From PKWO01 sp036384915 (GTDB lineage Bacteria > Pseudomonadota > Gammaproteobacteria > Burkholderiales > Burkholderiaceae_D), in NCBI GenBank assembly GCA_036384915.1, contig DASVLJ010000079.1, positions 1 to 64,000 on the forward strand: DNA of 64,000 nucleotides, written 5' to 3'. Shown here piece after piece: positions 47,833 to 56,582 of this stretch (its first letter is position 1; each line of letters starts with the position of its first letter). The position numbers and the translations under genes were made by a program. Under the pieces are notes generated by a model. The model had not been told where the DNA came from and did no database searches. It was given only the letters and a program-made list of their open reading frames with translations.

Positions 47833-50253
47833 CTATTTTTGGTTTGTGGCCAGAATTGTACAGCCTCCACCATCGGCCATGCCAAAGACCAGCGTGCGAG
47901 CCTGGATGCGGTTCCAGGAAAGCATCACCTCCACTGTCTTGCGTTCCGCATCCCAAGCGAAAGGCGAGGCCCGTCCGTCCACGGTCAGTTTGCACGGTTT
48001 TGCCGCAACTTCATGCAGAATCAGCGCGACCTTGCCTTGCCCGGCAGGATGGTGCGCTCCCTGCTCGGCCTTCAAGGTGATCGTCAATTTCCCGGGATGG
48101 CGCTGCGCCGCAAAGTGCATCAGCTCGAATTGCCCCTTGGCATAGGCATCCGGTGTCTTGCCGTCGTCGTCATATAGTTCGCCGCTGCTGGCGCCGACGC
48201 TGTCGTCAGCGTAATAGTGCAAGGTGAAATCGCGGGTCGAATACTGCGTGGTGTTGGCGATGGGCGCGATCATTGGTACGAAGGCGCCGCCCTTCACATA
48301 AACGGGTATGTGGTCGGGCGCCAGAGCAATATCGGCTTCGCTGCCGCCTTCATGCGCTTCGCCGTCATGGAAGTCGTACCAATGGCTGCCGGCCGGGAAA
48401 TAGACGTGCTGCGTCGTCGCCCCCGGCTTGGTCACGGGCGTGACGAGGAAGGCATCGCCCCAGAAGTAGGATTCCGAATCACCGTACAACTTGGCATTGC
48501 CCGGCTCGGCAAAGAATAGTGGGCGCATCAAGGGCGCGCCGCGCAAACTATTCTCGAACGCGAGCGTGTAGTTGTAAGGCAAGAGGGCATAACGCAGCCG
48601 TATCGCCTGCTTGGCCAGGTACTCGGTGGCGGCATCGCGCCAGACCGGCTCGGACGGCACTTCCTCCTGCGCATGCGGACGGAAAATCGGCTGGAACACG
48701 CCGTATTGCAGCCAGCGCGTATAAAGTTCATCATCCAGATTCGGGTTGGCGAAGCCGCCCAGGTCCGAATGCATGTAAGCCAGTCCTTGCATGCCCATCT
48801 GCAGCGCAATCTCGGGCTGCGACTGCAAGCCGCCCCAGCTGCGGTTGACGTCGCCCGACCACGGAATCAAGCCGAAGCGCTGCGACCCGGAATAGCCGGA
48901 ACGCATCAGAATGAAGGGGCGCTGCTCCGGGAAATCCTTGCGGTAACCATCGGCCACGAGCTTGGCCCATTCATGGCCATAAATGTTATGCACCTGATCC
49001 GCGGTGCCGGTCGCGTGGCGTAGCGCGGAGGGGTGCACTTCGGGCTCGCCCAGGTCCCCCCACCAGCCCGCCACGCCCATGCCGGTGTATTGCTTGTAGA
49101 TGCCCCAAAACCAGTCGCGGCCCTTGTCGCCGAAGATATCGATCAAGCCGGTGTGGCCGAAATAAAAGTCGTAGGTAAACGGCTTGCCGTCGGCACCTTT
49201 GGCCAGGATATCGTTTGCGACGGCCTCATCCCAACGCTTGGACGTGGACAGAATGAAGGGTTCGGTCACCAGCACGGTCTTGACGCCGCGCTGGGCGAAG
49301 TCAGCGATCATGCGCTTCGGGTCGGGGAAATCTTCATCGCGGAAAGCCAGGTCGCCCATGCTGCCCTTGATTTCCTTGCTGAACCAGTAGAGGTCGAAAA
49401 TGATGGCATCGACCGGAATGCCGTCTTCCGCGTACTTGTCCAGCGTGGCGCGCGCCTCTTTCTCGCTGTGGTAGCCGAAGCGGCTGGCGAAGTTGCCGAA
49501 GGCCCAGCGCGGCGGCAGCGGCTGGCGCCCGGTCAAACGCGTGTAATTGCCGACCAGGTCGAGCCAGCTGTCGCCGACGATGACCTGGTAAGTCATGCGC
49601 CCGCCTATGGTTTCATAAGACAGCGTATCGTCATGCTTGCTGCCGAGGTCGAGCCAGCCGATTTGCGGGTTGTCGAAATGGATGGCATACATCTTCGACG
49701 ACAGCACCAGCGGCATGGTGTAGTTCATCAGCTCCGAATGCGTCTCATAGCCGTAATGCGCTTTGTTGTAGAGCTGCAGCCGGTAGCCGCGCCGGTTCAT
49801 GCCGAGTGCGCGCGCTCCTGCACCGTACAGCGCTTCGCTATCGTCGAGCGCGAAGCTCAAGCTTTCGCCGTCCGCAATCCTGGCGTAGCCGCCCTTTTCC
49901 GCCGTCACCGGCTTGCCGCGATAAGCGTAAGAGATGGCAAACGGCTGCTTGACGACGCGCACGGACAAGCCGCCCGTCGAATAATCGATCGCGCCGCCCT
50001 CATCCTTGAACCCGGCCTTCACGCGCTGCGGCATTTCGACCACCGCGTGGGAATGCGGATCGAATTGCTCGCCGACGGGCACGAAACTGGTTTCGATCAC
50101 CTGATCCGAATACGGCTTGATCAGGTACGCGCCGTCATCGGTCTTGATTTCGAGATGATCGGCCAGGGCCTGGGCCGAGACAAAATCGCGTGCCTGCGCC
50201 TGTGCAGCGAAAGCCAGAAATAGGAAGAGGGGAAGGGAAAGGCGTGTCATCAT
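47833..50253 (-). CDS. Exported GH31 alpha-glucosidase/alpha-transglucosidase
   Basis: The 806-residue enzyme has a signal peptide (MMTRLSLPLFLFLAFAAQAQA). GH31 motifs are WAFGNFASRFGYHSEKEARATLDKY, PVDAIIFDLYWF, GVAGWWGDLGEPEVHPS (nucleophile Asp) and IPWSGDVNRSWGGL (acid/base Asp), followed by MHSDLGGF and a C-terminal beta domain. The GWWGDLGEPE block matches the Agd31B group, which transfers alpha-1,4-linked glucose between oligosaccharides. It would remodel maltodextrins outside the cytoplasm. It is 3 nt after the GH13 gene and 23 nt before the fusion regulator. Confidence 0.9.
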   Translation of the reverse strand: MMTRLSLPLFLFLAFAAQAQARDFVSAQALADHLEIKTDDGAYLIKPYSDQVIETSFVPVGEQFDPHSHAVVEMPQRVKAGFKDEGGAIDYSTGGLSVRVVKQPFAISYAYRGKPVTAEKGGYARIADGESLSFALDDSEALYGAGARALGMNRRGYRLQLYNKAHYGYETHSELMNYTMPLVLSSKMYAIHFDNPQIGWLDLGSKHDDTLSYETIGGRMTYQVIVGDSWLDLVGNYTRLTGRQPLPPRWAFGNFASRFGYHSEKEARATLDKYAEDGIPVDAIIFDLYWFSKEIKGSMGDLAFRDEDFPDPKRMIADFAQRGVKTVLVTEPFILSTSKRWDEAVANDILAKGADGKPFTYDFYFGHTGLIDIFGDKGRDWFWGIYKQYTGMGVAGWWGDLGEPEVHPSALRHATGTADQVHNIYGHEWAKLVADGYRKDFPEQRPFILMRSGYSGSQRFGLIPWSGDVNRSWGGLQSQPEIALQMGMQGLAYMHSDLGGFANPNLDDELYTRWLQYGVFQPIFRPHAQEEVPSEPVWRDAATEYLAKQAIRLRYALLPYNYTLAFENSLRGAPLMRPLFFAEPGNAKLYGDSESYFWGDAFLVTPVTKPGATTQHVYFPAGSHWYDFHDGEAHEGGSEADIALAPDHIPVYVKGGAFVPMIAPIANTTQYSTRDFTLHYYADDSVGASSGELYDDDGKTPDAYAKGQFELMHFAAQRHPGKLTITLKAEQGAHHPAGQGKVALILHEVAAKPCKLTVDGRASPFAWDAERKTVEVMLSWNRIQARTLVFGMADGGGCTILATNQK

Positions 50254-50256
50254 GTG

Positions 50257-52110
50257 TTACTTGATTTCGAGGATCAGCGCAGTGCGGGCCGGCACGACCA
50301 ACTTGTCGGCCAGGTCGTAGGTCTTGCCGGTGATGACGTCGGTGCCGCCGGTGTGCCCGGAAAGCATTTCGCGGAAACGCCGCGTCTCCAGGGCCGCCTC
50401 GGCCTTGTCCTTGTTCAGCACCACCATCACGGTTTTCTTGGTGTCGTAGCGGAAGTAGACGTAAGTGCCGTGCTCCGGCGTGTAATGCATCAGCTTGCCG
50501 TGGTGGATCACCTCCTCGTTCTTGCGCCAGTTCAAGAGCTTGCGCATGAAGTCTTGCGCCTCGCGCTGTTGCGCCGTCAAACCTTGTCCGGTAAAGGCAT
50601 TGATCTTGTCGCCGGCCCAACCGCCGGGAAAATCGCGCCGCGCGGCACCGTCGTCGCGTGCGCCGCTCTTGCTCTTCATCAGCACTTCGGTACCGTAGTA
50701 GAACTGCGGGATGCCGCGCATGGTAGCGATATAGGACAGCGCAATCTTGTACAGGCCGATATCTTCACCCACCGCCGTGAACAGCCGGTTCTCGTCATGG
50801 TTGCCTTCGAAAACGACCAGATTCATCGGATCGGGATAGAGCGTATCGTCGTACAGCAGATCGTAGAGCGGGCGGAAATTCGAGCCGGGCTCGTCGCTAT
50901 GTTCCAGCGTGGAGCGCAGCGTCTCGTTGAGCGGGAAGTCCATCAGGCCAGGCAGATAGGAGCGGTAACCGTTGGCGTTCTGCTTGCCGCGCTGCCAGTA
51001 AGCGACCGCGACGGGGTTGTTGTTCCATTCCTCGCCGACGACATTGAGGTTGGGATATTCTTCGCCGATGCGGTGCGACCATGCCGCGAGGAATTCGGGG
51101 TCGCTATAGCTATAGGTATCGACGCGCAAGCCGGAGAGGCCGGCATATTCGATCCACCAGATGGCGTTCTGCATTTCATAGGTGGCAACGAAGGGATTTT
51201 TCTGGTTCATGTCGGGCATGTTCTCCGTGAACCAGCCGCTGACGAAATTGGTTTTGTCCTCTTGCGAGGCATACGGATCGGCCACGCTACTGTGCGCATG
51301 CATGGTCGGCACGAATTTTCCATCGTAGCTGATCCAGTCCTGCATCGGCATGTCCTTCATCCACCAATGTGCCGAACCGATATGGTTCAGCACCACGTCC
51401 TGGATCACTCCCAAGCCTTTCTGTTTCGCCTGCGCGACGAAGCGCTTGTATTCCTCGTTGCTGCCGAAACGCGGGTCGATCTTGTAGGTATCGGTGGCGG
51501 CATAGCCGTGATAGGAATACCTGGGCTGATTATCCTCGACCAGGGGTGTGGGCCAGATCATGGTGTAGCCCATGGCGGCGATGTAATCGAGATGCGCGGC
51601 CATGCCGGCGATGTCGCCGCCGTGCCGCCCGGCGTCGTCGTCGGCGCGGTCGAGCTTGTCCGGGTAGCCGGCAACGGTGTCGTTGGCCGGGTTGCCGTTG
51701 GCGAAACGATCCGGCATCAGGTTCAGGATGGCGTCGCTTGCTGCGAAACTCTTGCGCTCGGCCGAACCCTTTTCGCGCGCCTGCAAGGCATACGGATAGC
51801 TGAAGCTCCGATCGCCATGCCTGAACACGAGATCGAGCGTGCCGGCTTGAGCCTCATGGTCGATGACAAGATCGACGAACAGGTAATTACGGTTGGGCAC
51901 CGCCGTCACCTCAGCGATGCGCACTCCGGGGTAATGCAATTCCGGCGCATAATCGGCTATGTTCGTTCCATGCACCATCAATTGCAGCTTGGCGCTCTTC
52001 ATGCCGACCCACCACGAGGGCGGTTCGATGCGCTCTATCGGCGCGGCGTAGGAGTGAAGCGCCGCTCCCAGCAGCAGCGCGGCAAACAATTTCCTGAGCA
52101 TGAATCTCAT
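50257..52110 (-). CDS. Exported GH13 cyclomaltodextrinase/neopullulanase-type amylase
   Basis: The 617-residue protein has a signal peptide (MRFMLRKLFAALLLGAALHSYAAP) and an N-terminal Ig-like domain typical of cyclomaltodextrinases (RIEPPSWWVGMKSAKLQLMVHG). The catalytic barrel follows: GVIQDVVLNHIGSAHWW, GLRVDTYSYSD (nucleophile), VVGEEWNN (acid/base) and FEGNHDENR. It is like SusA-type periplasmic amylases that cut maltodextrins and cyclodextrins to short oligomers. The start codon overlaps the transporter stop (ATGA), and GH31 starts 3 nt after its stop, so the three form a tight operon. Confidence 0.9.
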   Translation of the reverse strand: MRFMLRKLFAALLLGAALHSYAAPIERIEPPSWWVGMKSAKLQLMVHGTNIADYAPELHYPGVRIAEVTAVPNRNYLFVDLVIDHEAQAGTLDLVFRHGDRSFSYPYALQAREKGSAERKSFAASDAILNLMPDRFANGNPANDTVAGYPDKLDRADDDAGRHGGDIAGMAAHLDYIAAMGYTMIWPTPLVEDNQPRYSYHGYAATDTYKIDPRFGSNEEYKRFVAQAKQKGLGVIQDVVLNHIGSAHWWMKDMPMQDWISYDGKFVPTMHAHSSVADPYASQEDKTNFVSGWFTENMPDMNQKNPFVATYEMQNAIWWIEYAGLSGLRVDTYSYSDPEFLAAWSHRIGEEYPNLNVVGEEWNNNPVAVAYWQRGKQNANGYRSYLPGLMDFPLNETLRSTLEHSDEPGSNFRPLYDLLYDDTLYPDPMNLVVFEGNHDENRLFTAVGEDIGLYKIALSYIATMRGIPQFYYGTEVLMKSKSGARDDGAARRDFPGGWAGDKINAFTGQGLTAQQREAQDFMRKLLNWRKNEEVIHHGKLMHYTPEHGTYVYFRYDTKKTVMVVLNKDKAEAALETRRFREMLSGHTGGTDVITGKTYDLADKLVVPARTALILEIK

Positions 52111-53504
52111 TCCTGCCTATGGTCGTTCACGAACAAGACCAGGACCGCCGCGACGAACATCGAGCAACCGCCCAGGGCCAGCGTGAAGATCGCTTCGCCG
52201 CCGAACACGTGCTTGGTGAAAAAGCCGAGTACGCTGGCCGCGAGAATCTGCGGAATCACGATGAAGAAATTGAAGATACCCATGTAGACGCCCATCTTGT
52301 TGGGCGGCAGTGCGCAAGCCAGCATGGCGTAAGGCATGGAGAGGATGCTGGCCCAGGCCAAGCCGATGCCGACCATGGGAGCAATCAGCATGGCCGGATT
52401 GCCGATGAAATAGATCGAAGTCAGCGACAGGCCGCCGATGGCAAGGCAGATGGCATGCGTGGTCTTGCGGTTGGTCTTTTTCGCCATCCAGGGCAGGAGG
52501 AAGGCGCATACGGCGGAAAAGCCGTTATAGGCGGCGAAGCAGACGCCGACCCAGTCCGCCCCGTCGTTATAGGCGGCGGAAGCGGCATCGGTGGCGTGAT
52601 AGATGTGGCTGGTTACGGCCGAGGTGGTATAGATCCACATCGCGAACAGCGCGAACCATGTGAAGAATTGCACGAAGGCCAGTTGCACCATCGCCTTGGG
52701 CATATGCAGGAAGTCGCGCAGCACATTCGGCAGGAACGCCCCGCCCGACTGGTCTTGCCAGGCCTGCGGCTCATGGGCGCGCATCTCTTCGGGAGAATAT
52801 TCCTTCGTGCTGAATACGGTCCAGGCCACGGCGCAAAAGAAGGCTGCGGCACCGAGATAAAAGGAATACATCACCGAAGGCGGAATGTGGCCCGCATCGG
52901 CGGTATTGGCGACATGGAACCAGTTGCTGAACATGTAGGGCAAGGCCGATGCCACCACGGCGCCGACACCGATGAAGAAGCTCTGGAAAGCGAAGCCTTG
53001 CGTCACCTGCTCTTCGGGCAGCATGTCGCCGACGAAGGCACGAAACGGCTCCATCGAGATGTTGATCGAGGAATCGAGTATCCATAGCAAACCGGCTGCG
53101 ACCCAGAGTACGGTCGAGTTGGGCATGGCGACCAAGGCCAGCGAGGCGAGGATGGCGCCGACCAGGAAGTAAGGCTTACGCCGCCCGAGCTTGCCCCAGG
53201 TGCGGTCGCTCAGGTAACCGATGACGGGCTGCACCAGCAAGCCCGTGGTCGGTGCGGCGATCCAGAGCCAGGGCAGGTCGTCGATCTTGGCGCCCAGCGT
53301 TTCGAAGATGCGGCTGACATTGGCATTCTGTAGCGCAAAGCCGAACTGGATGCCGAGAAAGCCGAAGCTCATGTTCCAGATTTGCCAGAACGACAGGCGC
53401 GGCTTTTTGCTTGCGGATGCTTGAACCGGATTGGCTTGTGGCGCACGTTGTGGCGCACGTTGTGACGCCCGATAAGGCGACGCCGCTTCTTTGCTTGCTT
53501 CCAT
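52107..53504 (-). CDS. MFS maltose/oligosaccharide symporter, MalT-like
   Basis: From ATG 53504 the 465-residue protein has a polar N-terminal extension (RASQRAPQRAPQANPVQASASKK) and twelve membrane helices. Key blocks are LSFWQIWNMSFGFLGIQFGFALQNANVSRIFETLGA, YLSDRTWGKLGRRKPYFLVGAILAS, DSSINISMEPFRAFVGDMLPEEQVTQGFAFQSFFIG and LACALPPNKMGVYMGIFNFFIVIPQI. This is the glycoside-pentoside-hexuronide/MalT-type symporter family recurrent in maltodextrin loci. It is the first gene of the operon, with two HexR-like boxes ~100-200 bases upstream. Confidence 0.88.
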   Translation of the reverse strand: MEASKEAASPYRASQRAPQRAPQANPVQASASKKPRLSFWQIWNMSFGFLGIQFGFALQNANVSRIFETLGAKIDDLPWLWIAAPTTGLLVQPVIGYLSDRTWGKLGRRKPYFLVGAILASLALVAMPNSTVLWVAAGLLWILDSSINISMEPFRAFVGDMLPEEQVTQGFAFQSFFIGVGAVVASALPYMFSNWFHVANTADAGHIPPSVMYSFYLGAAAFFCAVAWTVFSTKEYSPEEMRAHEPQAWQDQSGGAFLPNVLRDFLHMPKAMVQLAFVQFFTWFALFAMWIYTTSAVTSHIYHATDAASAAYNDGADWVGVCFAAYNGFSAVCAFLLPWMAKKTNRKTTHAICLAIGGLSLTSIYFIGNPAMLIAPMVGIGLAWASILSMPYAMLACALPPNKMGVYMGIFNFFIVIPQILAASVLGFFTKHVFGGEAIFTLALGGCSMFVAAVLVLFVNDHRQE

Positions 53505-53602
53505 GCTTGATGTCCCCAGGTTAACGGGAGCATGGCCAACCGCCAAGATGGGCAAACCGCACATTGCCTATATGCGCGGCCAGTCGGTCTCCATACTCTT
53601 TT

Positions 53603-53617
53603 TGTAGTTAATATACA
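53603..53617. promoter_or_regulatory. HexR-like box upstream of the maltodextrin operon (proximal)
   Basis: TGTAGTTAATATACA keeps the TGTA-N7-TACA frame and matches 13 of 15 positions of the HexR consensus I recall. It is 99-113 bases upstream of the transporter start, in an AT-rich stretch with TATA-like hexamers nearby. Confidence 0.5.
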
Positions 53618-53689
53618 TTATATCAGTTGGATTGACCAAGCGAATTACGCTGATTTTTCCCAGATATCAGCGCCCATTGCGTCAAAACA

Positions 53690-53704
53690 AGTAGCCAAAC
53701 TACA
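53690..53704. promoter_or_regulatory. HexR-like box upstream of the maltodextrin operon (distal)
   Basis: On the minus strand this reads TGTAGTTTGGCTACT, matching 13 of 15 positions of the recalled HexR consensus. It is 87 bases (centre to centre) from the proximal site, roughly eight helical turns, which could allow looping by a multimeric regulator. Confidence 0.45.
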
Positions 53705-53829
53705 ATTTGCAAGGGAGTTCGTACGAGACATGCATCTGACCGTCATTGTTGCGCGATGCACGGTCGGTCGGCGGCCAGCTGAGTCCGTGCCGTCCCCGGC
53801 CTGCCGTCGTGTAATCTGAAGCCGGGGGC

Positions 53830-54579
53830 CTATTGCCACTCGGCAAAAGCATTGCGGTAAGTGCGGCTCAGTGTCAAACGCGTGCCATCCTGCAGCACCA
53901 CCAACGCATCGCCTTTGCTCCACGGCTGCAACTCCTGGACGAAATCCAGGTTGACGATGGTCGAGCGGTGGATGCGCTTGAATTGGTTTTGATCCAGCCG
54001 CGCCAGAATCCACGACATGGTATGGCGCAGCAGATAGGAAACGCCTTCAACGTGCAGGCGGATATAGTCTTCTTCGGCCTGCACCCAGCGTATGGTATTG
54101 GTTCTGACCAGTACCCATCGATCGCCGGTTTTCAGCATGATGCGATCCGGCCGCGGTTCGGCCGGCACAAGATCGGAAATCAGGGAGCGCAAGCGTTCGT
54201 CATCGCTGCCGGCCACGTGCGGGTGCTCACGCACCCAAGCCAGCGCTTGATGGAAACGGTCCTTGTCGATCGGCTTGAGCAAATAATCCATCGCATGCAC
54301 TTCGAAAGCCTTCAATGCGTGGGCGTCGTATGCCGTGACGAACAGCGTGGGCGGCATGGCTTCGGCCCCGATGGCTTCGATCACGCCGAAACCATCCAGT
54401 TCCGGCATTTGGATATCGAGCAGGACGAGGTCCGGCTTGAGCGTTTCGATCAGCGTCACCGCTTCCAGCCCGTTTCCGGCTTCGCCGGCCACCTCGAACC
54501 CCGCTTCACCGGCGATCAATTGACGGATCCTCTGGCGCGCCAGCGGTTCATCGTCAACGATCAGGGTCTTGATAGTCAT
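53830..54579 (-). CDS. LytTR-family response regulator
   Basis: ATG 54579 overlaps the kinase stop, and the product has 249 residues. The receiver domain is MTIKTLIVDDEPLARQRIRQL, with phospho-acceptor Asp55 in LVLLDIQMPELDG and LLKPIDKDRF as switch region. The LytTR DNA-binding domain (IMLKTGDRWVLVRTNTIRWVQAEEDYIRLHVEGVSYLLRHTMSWILARLDQNQFKRIHRSTIVNLDFV) follows. It pairs with the upstream LytS-like kinase. It lies between the maltodextrin operon and the TonB-receptor genes and may regulate either, but I saw no clear LytTR repeat. Confidence 0.92.
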   Translation of the reverse strand: MTIKTLIVDDEPLARQRIRQLIAGEAGFEVAGEAGNGLEAVTLIETLKPDLVLLDIQMPELDGFGVIEAIGAEAMPPTLFVTAYDAHALKAFEVHAMDYLLKPIDKDRFHQALAWVREHPHVAGSDDERLRSLISDLVPAEPRPDRIMLKTGDRWVLVRTNTIRWVQAEEDYIRLHVEGVSYLLRHTMSWILARLDQNQFKRIHRSTIVNLDFVQELQPWSKGDALVVLQDGTRLTLSRTYRNAFAEWQ

Positions 54580-55673
54580 TTGGCGCGCGCCTCCAGCGAC
54601 CAGGGAATCTGCACCACGGCACGCGTGCCCTGCCCCTCCCGGCTTTCCAGCGCAAATGTGTGGCAATCCTTGTACATCAGCCGCAAGCGAGCGGAGGTAT
54701 TGTTGGTGCCGATGCCGTTCTTCTTCTGGCCATTTATCCCGCGCCCGGTGTCGATGACTTCCAGCGTCAGCCAGGGCTCTTGATGGCGCGCGCGTATCGT
54801 GATCACCGACGGTTCGGCCTTGTCGGAGACGCCGTGCTTGATGGCGTTCTCCACCAGTGGCTGCAGCAACAGGGCGGGGATCATGGCATCGAGGCAATCG
54901 CCGGAAATATCCTTGCGAACCGTCAGACGGTCGTGGAAGCGGATGCCTTCGATGCCGAGGTAGGCATCGATGAATGCCATCTCCTGCCGCAGCGTGATTT
55001 CCTGGGCGCTGCCGGAGTCGAGCGTCATGCGCAGCAAATCGGCCAGGCGCGACACCATCCGGTCGGCAGCCTCGGCATCGCTGTGGATCAGCGCGGCAAT
55101 CGAGTTGAGGGTGTTGAACAGGAAGTGCGGCTGCAGTTGCATGCGCAACGCCTGGGTCTGCGATTGCGCCAGCCGGCTTTCCAGTTGCGCCGCCTCCAAT
55201 TCGCGCTTCTGGTAGCGGTCGAAGATGCGAACGCCGTGAAACGCGCCAAGCACCGCCCACAACAACAGCAGGTACACATGGAAATATTCGGAAACGAAAT
55301 GCAGGAATCCGTGATCGGATTCCGCCGCCCCGGCTACCGGCGGATGCGCGCTCGGATAGGCGGATTGAAATACTCCCGCGATGCGGTAGATAACCCATAG
55401 CGCGGCTATCGCGAGCACCACGCTGCCGACTAGGTGTATCACCCAGTTCTTCCATTCCGCCCGGACGAACCTTTCAAGTGGCCAACGCCGGGCCAGAGCA
55501 AGCACACCCAACCCCGCACAGCCGAAAACCAGGTTTTGCGCCAGGTTCATCGGCACCAGGGTGGCGAAAAACGACATGGCGGGAAACCGCACGGCGTCCA
55601 TCGTCGCCATGTAGATTCCCAGGATGGCCCACACGCCCCAATAGATGAGCCAGCGGCGCAGCGTCAGGCTCAT
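54576..55673 (-). CDS. LytS/YpdA-like sensor histidine kinase
   Basis: The 365-residue kinase has four membrane segments in the first ~150 residues, then a His_kinase-type domain with QALRMQLQPHFLFNTLNSIAALIHSDAEAADRMVSRLADLLRM, where the His of QPHFLFN is phosphorylated. An ATPase domain follows (LLQPLVENAIKHGVSDKAEPSVITI; IDTGRGINGQKKNGIGTNNTSARLRLMY). It is a membrane sensor of the LytS family, with no obvious periplasmic ligand domain. It overlaps the response regulator gene by 4 nt. Confidence 0.92.
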   Translation of the reverse strand: MSLTLRRWLIYWGVWAILGIYMATMDAVRFPAMSFFATLVPMNLAQNLVFGCAGLGVLALARRWPLERFVRAEWKNWVIHLVGSVVLAIAALWVIYRIAGVFQSAYPSAHPPVAGAAESDHGFLHFVSEYFHVYLLLLWAVLGAFHGVRIFDRYQKRELEAAQLESRLAQSQTQALRMQLQPHFLFNTLNSIAALIHSDAEAADRMVSRLADLLRMTLDSGSAQEITLRQEMAFIDAYLGIEGIRFHDRLTVRKDISGDCLDAMIPALLLQPLVENAIKHGVSDKAEPSVITIRARHQEPWLTLEVIDTGRGINGQKKNGIGTNNTSARLRLMYKDCHTFALESREGQGTRAVVQIPWSLEARAK

Positions 55674-55893
55674 GGCGAGTTTGCCCTATTGCCAGTTGAT
55701 AAGCGTTGCCGGTCCAAGAATGACACAGATTACTCCCATCGGTTGGGACGGTGAAGATTATGGCACCGGGGAAGAAATTGCAGCAAGCCTTGCCCCGGTT
55801 GCGCATCGCGTGGCGGCAACAACGGCGTACCAGCGCCGCGCGGCGCGGGACTTCCCTCTTCGCTGCGCCCATGCGGACTGTCGGGACGATCGT

Positions 55894-56310
55894 TCAACGG
55901 AACCCCACTTTGACCATCTCGCCGCTCTTGCCGCTAGCGGTTTGCACATCGCTTTTCGGGATGTACACGGCGCCGCTGACGAGGCCGTTATCGTCACGCC
56001 AGATGTCGATCTTCAGTTGACGATCCTTGGCGACGAAGGGATTGGCCGAGGTTGCCGCAAGCTCGTGCCAGACTTCCCCATGAAGCGCCGCGTACTTCTT
56101 TTGCCCGCGCGTGAACAGTGCAATGGACCCGCCGTTGGCGAGTTCGTAGGATCCGACAAATTGACTGAATTCGGAGGCGGGCATGACCATGGTTTGCTCC
56201 GGTGTTTCGGACTTGGCGCCGCTGATGGTGACCATGGGGTCATCCTTCGGCGCGGCCTGGGCAGTCAGCGCGATCGCGCCGAAGAAGGACAGCAAGGCAA
56301 GCTTGTTCAT
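55894..56310 (-). CDS. Exported hypothetical protein
   Basis: From ATG 56310 the 138-residue protein has a signal peptide (MNKLALLSFFGAIALTAQAAPKDD). The mature part, VMPASEFSQFVGSYELANGGSIALFTRGQKKYAALHGEVWHELAATSANPFVAKDRQLKIDIWRDDNGLVSGAVYI, resembles small lipocalin-like or DUF3471-like beta-barrel tails (the FVGSYEL..GG.. opening is typical of such domains at the end of serine hydrolases). Here it stands alone. Function unknown. It lies on the same strand as the LytTR system and is separated from it by 220 bases. Confidence 0.65.
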   Translation of the reverse strand: MNKLALLSFFGAIALTAQAAPKDDPMVTISGAKSETPEQTMVMPASEFSQFVGSYELANGGSIALFTRGQKKYAALHGEVWHELAATSANPFVAKDRQLKIDIWRDDNGLVSGAVYIPKSDVQTASGKSGEMVKVGFR

Positions 56311-56582
56311 GACGTTTCTCCACTGAATAAGGACGAGGAGCCTCAAGCCGCATCATCGATCGCCGGTCAATCGAGATGCCGATCATAGTGCGGCGGCTGG
56401 AGAAAGCTTAGGCCGGGATAAAGCGAGCCGAAACCGATTTGCGACGAACCGGACGGCGGCGCCGGCAAGCCGGGATTTGCGGAGGGTGAAACGGCCGGCG
56501 CCCAACGTCCCGGCCGTGGGAACTATGCAAAAAAGGAGTGTTGGGCCGTGATATCTTGTTCAAGCCGGGCGCGCATCCGCCC

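Noticed and set aside
47810..47995. Upstream extension of the glucokinase-RpiR fusion
   Set aside because: It would overlap the GH31 coding region and has no homology; ATG 47809 matches the usual start.
54580..55455. Extension of the LytTR regulator frame into the kinase gene
   Set aside because: The receiver domain starts at ATG 54579; the extension is the out-of-frame shadow of the kinase.
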